The notes under the pieces: model-generated
Told to the model about the DNA's origin: nothing
Database searches by the model: none
Seen by the model: the letters and a program-made list of their open reading frames with translations, nothing else
Shown: in pieces, positions 45,275 through 55,272 of the stretch
How the letters are laid out: each line of letters opens with the position of its first letter
Numbering within the stretch: the first letter of the stretch is position 1
Translations under genes and position numbers: made by a program
Source of the DNA: Octadecabacter arcticus 238
GTDB lineage: Bacteria; Pseudomonadota; Alphaproteobacteria; Rhodobacterales; Rhodobacteraceae
Length of the DNA: 64,000 nucleotides
Direction: 5' to 3'
NCBI RefSeq assembly: GCF_000155735.2
Contig: NC_020908.1
Location: 2,361,001-2,425,000, forward strand

Positions 45275-46242
45275 CCATTCGCGCAATCGTTCGCGGCGTC
45301 GGGCACTATCTGCCTGACCGCGTCGTCCCGAATTCGGAATTTGAAGCCACGCTCGACACCACAGACGCATGGATCAAGGCCCGATCCGGAATTGAACGCC
45401 GCCATTTCGCCGCCACAGGCCAAACAACGTCCGACCTTGCGACACGCGCCGCCAAAGACGCCTTGTCGGACGCTGGCATGGACGGGTCCGACATCGACAC
45501 CATCATATTGGCAACCTCGACCGCCGACCTGACATTTCCGTCTTCCGCGACAATGGTGCAGCGAAACATTGGCAACACCACAGGCTATGCCTTTGATATT
45601 CAAGCGGTTTGTGCCGGATTCGTATTCGCCTTGGCGAACGCAAATGCATTGATCATATCGGGTCAAGCCAAACGCGTTCTGGTCATTGGCGCTGAAACCT
45701 TCAGCCGGATAATGGACTGGACCGACCGCGGCACCTGCGTTCTGTTCGGCGACGGCGCGGGCGCGATGGTGTTGGAAGCCGCGCAAAGCGCGGACAATCC
45801 CGATGATCGCGGCATCCTCGCGACCGATTTAAATTCCGACGGCACCTATTGTGATCTACTCTATGTCGATGGTGGCGTGTCGACCCAGAACACCGGCATG
45901 TTGCGCATGCAGGGCAAAGAAGTGTTTCGACACGCGGTCGAAAAGCTCGCCTCGACAGCCACAACGGCGCTGCAAAAGGCTGGCCTCGGCCACGAAGACG
46001 TCGACTGGGTCGTCCCCCATCAGGCCAACATCCGCATCATCCAATCGACGGCCAAAAAGCTTGGCGTGCCGATGGAACGCGTTGTTGTCACCGTGCAAGA
46101 CCACGGCAATACCTCCGCCGCGTCGATCCCCTTGGCCCTCTCGGTTGGCGTGCAACGCGGCCAAATCAAACGCGGCGATCTTGTTGTCACCGAAGCGATC
46201 GGTGGCGGCTTGGCTTGGGGCGCTGTTGTCCTGCGTTGGTAG
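45271..46242 (+). CDS. fabH: beta-ketoacyl-ACP synthase III
   Basis: Initiates fatty-acid elongation by condensing acetyl-CoA with malonyl-ACP. 323 residues with catalytic C114 (AVCAGFVFA), His in VPHQANIRI and Asn in DHGNTSAASIPLAL. Coupled to plsX by ATGA. It is followed by a 92-base spacer with a run of eight T's at about 46286-46293, then ihfA. Confidence 0.96.
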   Translation: MTIRAIVRGVGHYLPDRVVPNSEFEATLDTTDAWIKARSGIERRHFAATGQTTSDLATRAAKDALSDAGMDGSDIDTIILATSTADLTFPSSATMVQRNIGNTTGYAFDIQAVCAGFVFALANANALIISGQAKRVLVIGAETFSRIMDWTDRGTCVLFGDGAGAMVLEAAQSADNPDDRGILATDLNSDGTYCDLLYVDGGVSTQNTGMLRMQGKEVFRHAVEKLASTATTALQKAGLGHEDVDWVVPHQANIRIIQSTAKKLGVPMERVVVTVQDHGNTSAASIPLALSVGVQRGQIKRGDLVVTEAIGGGLAWGAVVLRW

Positions 46243-46334
46243 CAGGTTTTCGGATTCAATGCGGCCCGACAAGCCCTTGTTATTGACTTTTTTTTCCCCT
46301 CTGCATAGAGTTGCCCAGTAACCAGGGGGACAAA

Positions 46335-46637
46335 ATGACCGACAAGACACTGACACGCATGGATTTAGCGGACGCTGTACACGAAGAAGTGGGCCTGTCG
46401 CGCAACGAAAGCGCCGATCTGGTTGAGAGCGTTTTAACCCAAATGTCTGATGCTCTCGCGGGTGGTGATAGCGTGAAGATATCATCCTTCGGGACCTTCT
46501 CGATCCGCGACAAAGCGGCCCGCATCGGTCGCAATCCCAAGACGGGTGAAGAAGTGCCAATCACGCCGCGCCGCGTGTTGAGCTTTCGCCCAAGCCATTT
46601 GATGAAAGACCGCGTCGCTGCGGGCAACAAAGGTTAG
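46335..46637 (+). CDS. ihfA: integration host factor subunit alpha
   Basis: DNA-bending nucleoid protein, 100 residues. The HU/IHF fold is complete, and the beta-arm carries the IHF-type motif [22 protein letters not shown] with the proline that intercalates DNA. Met 46335 follows CAGGGGGAC; the in-frame TTG/ATG upstream at 46311 lacks support. The partner subunit IhfB is not in the window. Usually precedes the MerR-like gene that is also found here. Confidence 0.95.
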   Translation: MTDKTLTRMDLADAVHEEVGLSRNESADLVESVLTQMSDALAGGDSVKISSFGTFSIRDKAARIGRNPKTGEEVPITPRRVLSFRPSHLMKDRVAAGNKG

Positions 46638-46648
46638 GAACCTCGGAC

Positions 46649-47368
46649 GTGTCCAAATCCCGTGACGCATTCCGCACAATTTCCGAAGTCTCAGATGAGC
46701 TGGCAACCCCAGCCCACGTGTTGCGCTTTTGGGAAAGTAAGTTCAGCCAAGTCAAACCTGTAAAACGTGCAGGCGGTCGGCGCTACTATCGGCCCGCCGA
46801 CTTGGACCTTCTGGCAGGTATCAGAAAACTGCTTCATGATGATGGAATGACGATCAAAGGTGCACAAAAATTACTGCGCGAACAAGGTGTTAAGCACGTC
46901 GTCAGCCTCGGTGCGACAGCCCTACAGGCAGACGCGGACGCAGCTGGCAGACCCCGCGACGCGTTAGAAGTCGCCCCAGTAATCGATCCAGTCGTCGCTC
47001 CAGTGGGCGCCCCGCCCAAAGACGACACAACACCGCCCCTTGTGGTTGAGATCAGCAACGTGGTCACCCTGCCCGATCCAACCCCAACGGGCCCCGCGCT
47101 GTTGCTTGATCTGACACCCAAGTCCGCGCCCAGCGATCAAACAGAAGCCGCGCCAAGTGATCCATCAGACGCGCCTGCTCTGCAACAAAGCGCCGCAAAG
47201 GCTTTGAACATTCCCTCTGACCCATCCGACAAAGACAGCAAAGCGCGTGCGCGGGTGTTTCATATGTTGCGCAAAGCATCGCGCGAAGGGCTCGCCGCAC
47301 AAGCTGGCGCGATTGCGCCGCTTCTTGACCGGATGCAGATTCTGCGCGACACCATAAGCTTGCGATGA
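46649..47368 (+). CDS. MerR-family transcriptional regulator
   Basis: 239 residues with a GTG start. An N-terminal MerR winged helix (about residues 9-77: [34 protein letters not shown]) is followed by a long Pro/Ala/Asp-rich region and a short C-terminal helical part. No effector domain is recognised. It follows ihfA by 11 bases, an order common in alphaproteobacteria. Target genes are unknown. Confidence 0.85.
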   Translation: MSKSRDAFRTISEVSDELATPAHVLRFWESKFSQVKPVKRAGGRRYYRPADLDLLAGIRKLLHDDGMTIKGAQKLLREQGVKHVVSLGATALQADADAAGRPRDALEVAPVIDPVVAPVGAPPKDDTTPPLVVEISNVVTLPDPTPTGPALLLDLTPKSAPSDQTEAAPSDPSDAPALQQSAAKALNIPSDPSDKDSKARARVFHMLRKASREGLAAQAGAIAPLLDRMQILRDTISLR

Positions 47369-47437
47369 TCACTTGGTCCGGTTTATGCGTTTTTCACCTT
47401 GCCCCGCGCCCCATTTGCGATATGACGAGCGCCAAGT

Positions 47438-47514
47438 CGGGCCATGGCGCAGTCTGGTAGCGCGTCCGTCTGGGGGACGGAAGGTCGCAGGTTCGAGTCC
47501 TGCTGGCCCGACCA
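47438..47514 (+). tRNA. tRNA-Pro(GGG)
   Basis: 77 bases including encoded CCA. The acceptor arm CGGGCCA pairs with TGGCCCG and is followed by discriminator A. The anticodon arm TCCGT/ACGGA encloses the loop CTGGGGG, giving anticodon GGG. The T arm has GTTCGAGTC within a GCAGG/CCTGC stem. It decodes CCC, and CCU by wobble. Confidence 0.95.
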
Positions 47515-47523
47515 AAACATAAC

Positions 47524-47557
47524 CGCCCGCCGCGCATCTGCGCAGGTGGGCGTTTTT
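47524..47557 (+). terminator. rho-independent terminator after tRNA-Pro
   Basis: CGCCCGCC pairs with GGTGGGCG (one G-U), with an inner GCGC/GCGC stem, followed by TTTTT. It begins 10 bases after the tRNA. Confidence 0.88.
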
Positions 47558-47580
47558 GCGTCTAGGATCAAAGGTTTGCG

Positions 47581-48663
47581 ATGAAAAACGGCGTACTTTC
47601 CGACACTCAGATCAGCACCTTGATCGATGGTGGTGCAATCTCTGCATCTGTTGGTTTTGAACATGGACAAGTGCAACCTGCCTCGCTTGATTTGCGGCTT
47701 GGCTACCGCGCATATCGTGTTCGCGCATCGTTTCTGACGGGGCGTGGACAATCTGTGGCAGACCGTCTGGCGCAATTTACCATGCATGAAATTGACCTGA
47801 CAGATGGCGCCGTGCTTGAAAAGAATTGCGTCTATGTTGTGCCGCTGATGGAATCACTCTCCCTGCCCCAAGGCATGACTGCCGCAGCAAGTGCCAAATC
47901 CTCGACCGGACGGCTTGATCTGTTGACGCGGATCATAACGAACAACGGCGTAGAATTTGACCGCGTGCCCGAAGGCTACGCAGGCCCGCTCTTTGTCGAA
48001 ATTTGCCCGCGTTCATTTTCAGTCCTCGTACGTCCCGGATTGATGTTGAACCAGATTATTTTCCGCAACGGCAAGACCTTCATCAATGACAGTGACCTGA
48101 CCGCGCTGCATGCCAAAACCCCCATCGTTGATGGCGACGCCGTAATTTCTGACGGCCTTGGGTTCTCCGTTGATCTGAAACCCCAAAGCGGTGATTTGGT
48201 CGGCTACCGCGCCAAACCGCACACGGGCGTTATCGATCTGGCGCAAGTTTCCCATTACGAACCGTCCGATTTTTGGGAAGAGGTGCGCACGACCGACGGC
48301 CATATCATTCTTGATCCCGGTGCCTTCTATATTCTGGTCAGCCGCGAATCGATTGCGATTCCGCCCGATTGCGCAGCAGAGATGGCGCCCTACATTGCGA
48401 TGGTCGGCGAATTTCGAGTGCATTATGCTGGGTTCTTCGATCCCGGCTTCGGTTGGGACGGTGCCGGTGCCGGTGGCGCAGGATCACGCGGCGTGCTGGA
48501 AGTGCGCTGTCACGAAGCACCGTTTGTCCTGGAACACGGGCAAATCGTCGGGCGACTGGTCTATGAACACATGTCGCAAACGCCTGCCGCGCTTTATGGC
48601 CAAGACATCAAATCGAACTATCAGGGTCAGGGCCTCAAACTATCCAAACACTTTAAGACCTGA
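47581..48663 (+). CDS. dcd: 2'-deoxycytidine 5'-triphosphate deaminase, long form
   Basis: Converts dCTP to dUTP for thymidylate synthesis. At 360 residues it is the long alphaproteobacterial form, which looks like two dUTPase/Dcd-fold halves, rather than the 190-residue E. coli type. Conserved stretches are VQPASLDLRLGYRAYRV, AAASAKSSTGRLDLL (SAKSS substrate loop), and a C-terminal half with LDPGAFYILVSRESIAIP and the GHPGFGW-like FDPGFGWDGAG segment. ATG 47581 follows AAAGG. It lies directly downstream of the tRNA terminator. Confidence 0.88.
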   Translation: MKNGVLSDTQISTLIDGGAISASVGFEHGQVQPASLDLRLGYRAYRVRASFLTGRGQSVADRLAQFTMHEIDLTDGAVLEKNCVYVVPLMESLSLPQGMTAAASAKSSTGRLDLLTRIITNNGVEFDRVPEGYAGPLFVEICPRSFSVLVRPGLMLNQIIFRNGKTFINDSDLTALHAKTPIVDGDAVISDGLGFSVDLKPQSGDLVGYRAKPHTGVIDLAQVSHYEPSDFWEEVRTTDGHIILDPGAFYILVSRESIAIPPDCAAEMAPYIAMVGEFRVHYAGFFDPGFGWDGAGAGGAGSRGVLEVRCHEAPFVLEHGQIVGRLVYEHMSQTPAALYGQDIKSNYQGQGLKLSKHFKT

Positions 48664-48669
48664 CCCAAA

Positions 48670-48804
48670 TCAGGCGGCTGCACCGACTGATGTATCCTGC
48701 CGTTTTGTCGTGCGTTCAGGGCCTGCCAATGGTCCGGTGACACTGACGTTGGCTTTGCGAGCGTACTTCGCCATCTCACCTGCTATTTTCGCGAGGTGCA
48801 GCAT
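48670..48804 (-). CDS. candidate 44-residue protein downstream of a membrane protein
   Basis: ATG 48804 comes one base after the TGA of the upstream membrane-protein gene, and the frame ends in TGA at 48670. The product begins MLHLAKIAGEMAKYARKANV and ends in Ala-Ala-Ala. Codon use is like that of neighbouring genes. It is likely a translationally coupled second gene. A frameshift that once joined the two frames is the main alternative. I know no family for it. Confidence 0.45.
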   Translation of the reverse strand: MLHLAKIAGEMAKYARKANVSVTGPLAGPERTTKRQDTSVGAAA

Positions 48805-48805
48805 A

Positions 48806-49336
48806 TCATCTGCGCGTGATCACATCGCCTGACAGGAGCGCGGCATGCAGGAACGGGCGGTGACTATATACCGACACCATGGCAAGGGACGCAAAGCCCA
48901 TGCTGAGCAAGGCAAACCCGCCAATCGAGCCGCCATAAAATGTCATGCCAAATCCTGCGACCGGGCCGAACAGACCGCCCGACACAGACCCTGTCGCGCT
49001 TGATAGCATCCCATCCATCAGACGCGCAATGCTGACATATAAAATGGCAGTCAAAACACCGATACGAACCATTGACGATAAGCCACGTCGCTTTGTGCGC
49101 AGCACGCAGCCTGCGAGTACGATCAGGCACAGCCCGGTCAAAGGATGGGTTGCGCCACCATTTGCGCCACCGTTTGCCAAGAATCCTCCCGACAGGTCAG
49201 CGCCCGTAAAGCCCACCACAAGCCCAACACCAGCTAATGCGATCGCCGCCCATGTGAGCGGTAAACCTAAGCGCAATGCGGCGCGAACAAATTGGAAATG
49301 ACCGCCCGCAGATCGGGACAATGATAGATTCGGCAC
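48806..49336 (-). CDS. hypothetical integral membrane protein
   Basis: 176 residues with about four hydrophobic helices separated by glycine-rich loops (GADLSGGFLANGGANGGA and FGPVAGFGMTFYGG). The start is GTG 49336 with GAGG about 6 bases upstream. No family is recognised and no motif suggests an enzyme. It is convergent with dcd and followed by the 44-codon frame above. Its glycine-rich middle could be a channel-like packing motif, which is speculative. Confidence 0.6.
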   Translation of the reverse strand: MPNLSLSRSAGGHFQFVRAALRLGLPLTWAAIALAGVGLVVGFTGADLSGGFLANGGANGGATHPLTGLCLIVLAGCVLRTKRRGLSSMVRIGVLTAILYVSIARLMDGMLSSATGSVSGGLFGPVAGFGMTFYGGSIGGFALLSMGFASLAMVSVYSHRPFLHAALLSGDVITRR

Positions 49337-49405
49337 CTTGAACCTCGCAAATTGACTTGCGACGTTTATGAGTTTCTGACGCTGAAAATTTCGCTAACGA
49401 CGGCT

Positions 49406-49603
49406 TTAAAACTTCGTGAAACGCCGCATAAGCCGGCTTGTCTGGCGCAAACCACGCGTTGTTTGCCTGCCCTGACGTTCCGGATCACTGTCTTGCTGGG
49501 TCTGGTCGCGGTTGCGGTTGCCACGATTGCTGGCAGCCCGAATACCGCTGTTAATGCCCTTATTCAAAAGGCGACGCAGGATCATACTGATAATTCGTTC
49601 CAT
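49406..49603 (-). CDS. small basic protein, 65 residues
   Basis: Begins MERIISMILRRLLNKGINSG and continues with a very Arg/Gln/Asn-rich tail (net positive). GAAGGA is positioned about 8 bases upstream of the ATG. The start resembles small Rhodobacteraceae proteins of unknown function that begin with an amphipathic helix. The plus-strand frame across the same bases (49352-49636) lacks such support and is treated as a shadow. Confidence 0.55.
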   Translation of the reverse strand: MERIISMILRRLLNKGINSGIRAASNRGNRNRDQTQQDSDPERQGRQTTRGLRQTSRLMRRFTKF

Positions 49604-49693
49604 GGTATCGTCCTTCTGTGGGTGCCCTATACATAGGGGTTTGGGCCCTAATTACAATTATCCTCTAAAAATCCGGCAAATTGAGGGCACTTT

Positions 49694-50380
49694 TCAAGTT
49701 TCATCGAACAATTCGCTTTGATCCCCATTATCTTCGGCCTCACTGCCATCATCATCTTCATCCACAACGGCGTCGCCCATCCCCGGCGCGGGCCGGCTTT
49801 CGAGCAATCCGGCAGATCGCAACTCCTGAAGTCCTGGCAAATCACGCGCGCTTTCCAATCCAAAATGATCAAGAAAATCTTGCGTCACCACGAACGTCAC
49901 AGGGCGCCCCGGTGTCATGCGCCGCCGTCCAAACCTGATCCATTCCAATTCAATCAACTGATCGACAGTGCCACGGCTGACACTGACGCCGCGGATTTCT
50001 TCGATTTCGGCGCGAGTCACCGGCTGGTGATAGGCCACAATCGCCAGCGTTTCGACGGCAGCCCGCGACAGTTTGCGCGTCTCAACCGTTTCTTTTTGCA
50101 TCAAAAATCCCAAATCGGGCGCGGTGCGCAAGGCCCAAGCATCGCCGATCTTGACCAGCGACACCCCGCGCCCGTTATAGCGTTTGCGCAAATAGGCCAG
50201 CGCCTCTGCAGGGTCGCAGCCATGGGGCATCCGGCCTTCCAACTCCTTGACCGTGACCGGATCAGCCGTGGCAAAAAGGATCGCTTCAACCATGCGTTCC
50301 TGCTCTGCCATAAGCGGCGCGTCAAACAGGCTTTCTTCTGGCTTTTCAACCGCTTGCGCGTCAGTTCTTGGCTCGCTCAT
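49694..50380 (-). CDS. scpB: segregation and condensation protein B
   Basis: Winged-helix subunit of the SMC-ScpAB condensin, 228 residues. The two winged helices cover about residues 25-180 with the motif VETLAIVAYHQPVTRAEIEEIRG, and an acidic tail with a run of Asp/Glu near the end. The start overlaps scpA by four bases. Works with ScpA and Smc (not in the window) to compact the chromosome. Confidence 0.93.
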   Translation of the reverse strand: MSEPRTDAQAVEKPEESLFDAPLMAEQERMVEAILFATADPVTVKELEGRMPHGCDPAEALAYLRKRYNGRGVSLVKIGDAWALRTAPDLGFLMQKETVETRKLSRAAVETLAIVAYHQPVTRAEIEEIRGVSVSRGTVDQLIELEWIRFGRRRMTPGRPVTFVVTQDFLDHFGLESARDLPGLQELRSAGLLESRPAPGMGDAVVDEDDDGSEAEDNGDQSELFDET

Positions 50381-51156
50381 CGGTCTTTCTTTCTGATCTG
50401 GATCGGTGAGAACACATCGCCCTGTCGCATTTCGATCTTGCCTTCTTTGGCCAGTTCCAACGACGCCGCAAATGTCGATGCCGTGGCAGATCGCCGTTTG
50501 GCGGGGTCAATCTCCCAGCCGTCGGGCAAATACGACAGAATGTCAGTCCAGTCTCCGGCATATCCGATCAAGCCGCGCAGTCGACCTAGTGCCTCTTCCA
50601 TGGTGAATATCTTTTCGCGGTCCAACACAAACGGGCGAAATTCATCTTTGGTTCTGATCCGCGCGTAGCCCTGCATTAGATCAAGCAACGTCGCAGTGTA
50701 GGTGACCCGCCGCGTGCGCGTCACGTCCTCGGTAATACCACGGGCAAAGAAATCGCGCGCCAACTGGTCACGCGCCATAAGTTTGGCCGCCGCTTCGCGC
50801 ATCGCCGATAGGCGCTCCAATTGAAACGCCAAATGAGCCGCCAACTCCTCGCCCGATGGCCCCTCCTCGGATGGGTCCGGCGGCAATAAAAGCCGTGATT
50901 TCAAAAACGCCAACCACGCGGCCATCACCAGATAATCCGCTGCCAGTTCCAGCCGCAAATCGCGCGCCTTATGAATAAACGCGAGGTACTGCTGCGCCAG
51001 CGCCAATACAGAAATCTGGCGCAGATCGACCTTTTGGGTACGCGACAGGGTCAACAATAAATCCAGAGGCCCCTCAAACCCATCCACATCAACAATCAAC
51101 GCTTCCGCGGCAAGGCGGTCACTGACGTCAGACTCAAAGGTGGTCGTATTGGACAT
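50377..51156 (-). CDS. scpA: segregation and condensation protein A
   Basis: Kleisin subunit of SMC-ScpAB, 259 residues. N-terminal FEGPLDLLLTLSRTQKVDL is the diagnostic motif; helical middle, and a C-terminal winged helix (RSATASTFAASLELAKEGKI). Coupled to scpB. It follows nagZ by 28 bases on the same strand, forming argS-SPOR-nagZ-scpA-scpB. Confidence 0.94.
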   Translation of the reverse strand: MSNTTTFESDVSDRLAAEALIVDVDGFEGPLDLLLTLSRTQKVDLRQISVLALAQQYLAFIHKARDLRLELAADYLVMAAWLAFLKSRLLLPPDPSEEGPSGEELAAHLAFQLERLSAMREAAAKLMARDQLARDFFARGITEDVTRTRRVTYTATLLDLMQGYARIRTKDEFRPFVLDREKIFTMEEALGRLRGLIGYAGDWTDILSYLPDGWEIDPAKRRSATASTFAASLELAKEGKIEMRQGDVFSPIQIRKKDR

Positions 51157-51184
51157 GAAACTCCGTAAACCGGTGTGGCAGGCG

Positions 51185-52186
51185 CTATTGTGCCCCCGCT
51201 CCTAACAGGTCGTCAAATTCCTCTGACAAGGCCGCAATGTCAACGGTGGTGGGGGTTTTACGCATCATCAATGCAGCGTCGGCGCGGGCTTGGGCTGCGG
51301 CGTTCATCTGCCCTGCCGCCTGTCCGACTTGCACAATTTCGCCCGCGTCACCGCAGCAATGCAAGATCACGTCGCAGCCTGCCGCAATCGACGCGCGGCT
51401 GCGCTGCGCCACATCCCCCGAGAGCGCCTCCATGCCGATATCATCAGTCATCAACAGGCCCTTGAACCCGATATCGTTGCGGATCACGTCCATCATGATG
51501 CGCGACGTGGTGGCGGGTGCGCTGTCGTCGATGTCCTCGAACACGATATGCGCGGTCATCCCCATCGGCAGGTCCGCCAAGGCCATGAATGGCACAAAAT
51601 CCTGCGCCTCAAGATCGCGGCGCGCCACCGTGACCCGTGGCAAATCCTTGTGGCTGTCAACGCTGGCACGCCCATGTCCGGGAATATGCTTGAGCACCGG
51701 CAAAACACCCCCCGCCAAGAGCGCATCGGCAACCGCGCGGCTGGCATCCATCACGGTCACAGCATCGCCACCATAACAGCGGTTGCGCAAAAACGGATGG
51801 GTCAGACGGGCGGTGATATCTGCGATCGGCGCACAATTGGCATCAATCCCGACGTCGCGCAGTTCAGCGGCAATCAGGCGGTACCGCAGCCACAGCGCGC
51901 GCATCGGATCAGCGGCAATTTGCATCTGTTCAAGTGGCGGCAACCATTCGCGCCAGTGCGGTCCACGCAACCGCTGGACCCGCCCGCCTTCTTGATCGAC
52001 CAGTATGGGCGCATCATGGCCCGCAGCGTCGCGCAGGTCATCACACAACCGGCGCACTTGGTCTGGCGTGTCGATATTGCGGGCAAACAGGATAAACCCG
52101 AACGGCGCGTAGTCGCGAAAATAGGCGCGTTCCCAATCGGTGATGCGCAGCCCTTCGGGGCCGAATATCGCAGCGCCAAATTGCAT
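51185..52186 (-). CDS. nagZ: beta-N-acetylhexosaminidase (GH3)
   Basis: Cytosolic peptidoglycan-recycling enzyme that removes GlcNAc from anhydro-muropeptides. 333 residues with the GH3 signature KHIPGHGRASVDSHKDLP, in which the His of the DSH dyad is the general acid, and the catalytic Asp in LLMTDDIGMEAL. NagZ activity can influence AmpC beta-lactamase induction in species that carry ampR; none is seen here. Its start is 1 base after the SPOR gene's stop. Confidence 0.93.
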   Translation of the reverse strand: MQFGAAIFGPEGLRITDWERAYFRDYAPFGFILFARNIDTPDQVRRLCDDLRDAAGHDAPILVDQEGGRVQRLRGPHWREWLPPLEQMQIAADPMRALWLRYRLIAAELRDVGIDANCAPIADITARLTHPFLRNRCYGGDAVTVMDASRAVADALLAGGVLPVLKHIPGHGRASVDSHKDLPRVTVARRDLEAQDFVPFMALADLPMGMTAHIVFEDIDDSAPATTSRIMMDVIRNDIGFKGLLMTDDIGMEALSGDVAQRSRASIAAGCDVILHCCGDAGEIVQVGQAAGQMNAAAQARADAALMMRKTPTTVDIAALSEEFDDLLGAGAQ

Positions 52187-53245
52187 TTAGCGCACAACCA
52201 CCGGAATACAGGCCGCACCTTCCGCCGACATTGCCGAACAGAACCGCCGCGCATCGCTCAGGTCCGTGAACCCCTTGGCACGCAGGCGAAAGAACGTGCG
52301 CCCGCCAGAATTGGCTTGCTGGATAATCTGGTCTTTGTCGTCAAAGAATTCAGGGAAGCGTTGCGTCAAGCGCGCCCATTCGGAGGCCGCAATATCAGCA
52401 CTGTCAAATGCCCCGAGCTGGACTAGTTTGGTTCCAACAGGGATCACCGCAGTCGTGACTTCGCCAGTGGTGACGTCGCCAGTGACAGCTGGCGTCACAT
52501 CGGCTGATCTTACATCCGCCGAAACCGGCGTTGCAACGACGGCAGGCAGGTTCGCAGGACGCGCCGTTGGGCGCACAGAGCGGCGCACACCGGGCACGCC
52601 ATCAGGAATAAGATCGGGGTTCACAACCACACCGTTCACCGCAACCTCAATGGGTACATTTACGCCATCCGCAAGATCGCTCATCGGTGCAGCACCAGAC
52701 GCAATCTGATCTGCCAATGCCAATACATCCGCTGCCGTCAGTGGCACGGATGGATTAACGGGCATCGCTAATGCGGCAATCTGATCGCCGCCCTGCGCCG
52801 GTGTCGTTATGTCATCACTGGACAGGGATGTGGTAATCGCCACACCAAGCGGATCTTGCAAGGCGGCCACAACCTCGCCCGCCTCGACAGCTGATGTGAC
52901 CTCAAGATCTTCGGCCTGAAGTGACACATTGCTCGGGGCCAATATCAGACGGTCCTCAGGCTGAGCCGCGCCACCAAGTGCGGGAACAGAATTGACCGAC
53001 AATCCGATATGTGTAGCAATTACGCCACCTGGATTTTCCGGTGACACACGCATCTCGCCGACCAAAGCCCGCACAACAGGAACGCCAGTGACATCACGCA
53101 TCAAAAGCTTATAGCCCCAGATCCCGACCCCACCGATAAGTGCGACAGAAATCGCGGCAGCCGCGAAGTTGATGTATTTGCCCGCTTGGAAGGTTGTCGG
53201 AACCCCCGCTCCTGACCCGTTCGGGCCGGCTGTAAAACTTGCCAT
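52187..53245 (-). CDS. SPOR-domain cell-envelope protein
   Basis: 352 residues with an N-terminal transmembrane helix at about residues 28-50 (YINFAAAAISVALIGGVGIW region) and a periplasmic low-complexity middle rich in Val/Pro/Thr/Asp. The C-terminal SPOR domain (about residues 278-350) starts TKLVQLGAFDSADIAA and ends with SDARRFCSAMSAEG. SPOR domains bind denuded glycan strands at the division septum. The segment VTPVVTSPVT-like repeats near residue 245 are low complexity. Order argS-SPOR-nagZ is conserved. Confidence 0.85.
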   Translation of the reverse strand: MASFTAGPNGSGAGVPTTFQAGKYINFAAAAISVALIGGVGIWGYKLLMRDVTGVPVVRALVGEMRVSPENPGGVIATHIGLSVNSVPALGGAAQPEDRLILAPSNVSLQAEDLEVTSAVEAGEVVAALQDPLGVAITTSLSSDDITTPAQGGDQIAALAMPVNPSVPLTAADVLALADQIASGAAPMSDLADGVNVPIEVAVNGVVVNPDLIPDGVPGVRRSVRPTARPANLPAVVATPVSADVRSADVTPAVTGDVTTGEVTTAVIPVGTKLVQLGAFDSADIAASEWARLTQRFPEFFDDKDQIIQQANSGGRTFFRLRAKGFTDLSDARRFCSAMSAEGAACIPVVVR

Positions 53246-53369
53246 GTGTCTGCCTCACTGCGCAGGGGTTTGCCCCCACATTTAACGTCTTTTAAACGCG
53301 CAACTTACCCAAAAACTGTTAATACTCCTCGGATCACGCTCTCGCCTCATTACCCCAGACATGTGCGCT

Positions 53370-55106
53370 TTAGCGCATCTCTTCCGCTGGAGTTACGCCA
53401 AGAATACCCAAACCGTGGGAAATTACAACGCTTACAGATTTGATCAGCGCAATTTTCGCCTGTGTTGCTGGGATGTTGTCGACCTGCAAAAACCGCAACG
53501 ACGCATCGTCACTGCCGCGATTCCACAGCCCATGCAGTTCGGATGCAAGATCATAGAGGTAGAATGCGATGCGGTGCGGCTCATGGCCTTTGGCGGCAAT
53601 TTCGACCAGACGCGGCCATTCTGCCAGTTTGGCAGCCATCGCCAGTTCCGCCGGATGGGTTGCCAACGACAGATCGGCGTGGGCCAGATCCGACACATCA
53701 ACGCCCGCCTCGACCGCTTTGCGCATCACCGAATGAATCCGTGCACTGGCGTATTGGACATAGAATACCGGATTGTCTTTTGACTGCTCCGTCACCTTGT
53801 CAAAATCAAAATCAAGTGGTGCATCATTCTTACGCGTCAGCATGTGGAACCGCGTCACGTCAGGGCCGACTTCGGCCACCAAATCGCGCAGCATAATGAA
53901 CGTGCCCGCCCGTTTGGACATCTTGAACGGCTCGCCTTTTTTGTACAGCTTGACCAGTTGCGTCAGTTTAACGTCCAGCGGCACGGCATTATCAGACAAC
54001 GCCGCAACAGCCGCCTTCATCCGCTTGACGTAGCCGCCATGATCCGCACCAAACACATCAATAAGGGCGTCGAACCCTCTGGAAATCTTATCATAATGGT
54101 ACGCAATGTCGGGCGCGAAATAGGTCCATGCCCCGTCAGACTTCTGAATAGGCCGATCCACGTCATCACCAAATTCGGTTGATTTGAACAACGTCTGTTC
54201 GCGCGGTTCCCAATCCTCGGGCAGCTTGCCCTTGGGCGGCTCAAGCGTGCCTTTGTAGATCAGACCCTTGGTCTTCAAGTCCGCGATCGCGGCCTCGATC
54301 AATCCGGTTCCGTACAGCGATTTCTCGGAATAAAACACATCCATCTTCACACCAAGCGAGTCTAAATCCTCGCGGATCAGCGCCATCATCGCATCGGTGC
54401 CAAATTCGCGCACGTCATCCAACCAGACTTCTTCACCCTGCCCGACATAGGCATCGCCGACCCTAGCCTTCAGGTCTTGACCCGCCTGGATCAGATACTC
54501 ACCGGGGTAGGTTCCGTCCTCGAACGTCACGGCCTGACCATGCGCCTCAAGATAGCGCAAATACACCGAACGCGCCAAAACATCGACCTGCGCGCCACCG
54601 TCGTTAATGTAGTATTCCCGTGTCACATCGTATCCGGCATAGGCCAGCAAAGACGCCAAAGCATCGCCAAAAACCGCGCCACGGGTGTGGCCAACATGCA
54701 GCGGTCCCGTCGGGTTGGCGCTGATATATTCGACGTTCATTTTCTTGCCTGCGCCCAAATTCGACTTACCAAAATCTGCATCCGTCAGCACAGCGCTTAC
54801 TACACCCGCCCAAACGCCCGCATCCAGCGCGAGGTTCAGAAACCCCGGTCCAGCAATATCCGCACTGGTGATGCGCGTGTCAGCAACCAACTTTGCAGCC
54901 AGCGCGTCTGCAATATCGCGCGGCTTCATGCCCGAAGGCTTGGCCAATACCATCACCGCATTCGTCGCCATATCGCCGTGGCTCGCGTCTCGCGGGGGCT
55001 CAACTGTGACGTTGGCGAAGTCCAATCCAGCGGGCAAAACCCCCTCAATGGTCAGTGCGTCCAAACAGTCGATCACGGTTGCGCGGATATCGGCGAACAG
55101 GTTCAT
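53370..55106 (-). CDS. argS: arginyl-tRNA synthetase
   Basis: Class I synthetase of 578 residues. The HIGH-like motif is HVGH in [14 protein letters not shown] at about 130 and KMSKS-like is [10 protein letters not shown] at about 395. The N-terminal Add-1 domain that recognises the D-loop of tRNA-Arg is present, and the C-terminal anticodon-binding domain ends [15 protein letters not shown]. Full length. 124 bases separate it from the SPOR gene. Confidence 0.96.
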   Translation of the reverse strand: MNLFADIRATVIDCLDALTIEGVLPAGLDFANVTVEPPRDASHGDMATNAVMVLAKPSGMKPRDIADALAAKLVADTRITSADIAGPGFLNLALDAGVWAGVVSAVLTDADFGKSNLGAGKKMNVEYISANPTGPLHVGHTRGAVFGDALASLLAYAGYDVTREYYINDGGAQVDVLARSVYLRYLEAHGQAVTFEDGTYPGEYLIQAGQDLKARVGDAYVGQGEEVWLDDVREFGTDAMMALIREDLDSLGVKMDVFYSEKSLYGTGLIEAAIADLKTKGLIYKGTLEPPKGKLPEDWEPREQTLFKSTEFGDDVDRPIQKSDGAWTYFAPDIAYHYDKISRGFDALIDVFGADHGGYVKRMKAAVAALSDNAVPLDVKLTQLVKLYKKGEPFKMSKRAGTFIMLRDLVAEVGPDVTRFHMLTRKNDAPLDFDFDKVTEQSKDNPVFYVQYASARIHSVMRKAVEAGVDVSDLAHADLSLATHPAELAMAAKLAEWPRLVEIAAKGHEPHRIAFYLYDLASELHGLWNRGSDDASLRFLQVDNIPATQAKIALIKSVSVVISHGLGILGVTPAEEMR

Positions 55107-55272
55107 GGTACTTCCTTTTTGCGAACTGTCAGTTTAGCACCATCATATCCCACGTCAACGCGCGTTGCATGGCCCGCGACCTGTTCTTTCTCACCTGCCT
55201 TGCCTCTATGTTGACCAGCGTCTGGGCTGCTCCTCTCAGGGTTGAAAATACCAACTCTGGCGCCCCCCGCTT

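Noticed and set aside
49352..49636. 94-codon plus-strand frame
   Set aside because: The minus-strand frame at 49406-49603 has a proper Shine-Dalgarno site and a recognisable start, so the plus frame is taken as shadow.
51290..52426. 378-codon plus-strand frame opposite nagZ and the SPOR gene
   Set aside because: It runs across two conserved genes on the other strand, with no motif; a shadow of high-GC coding.
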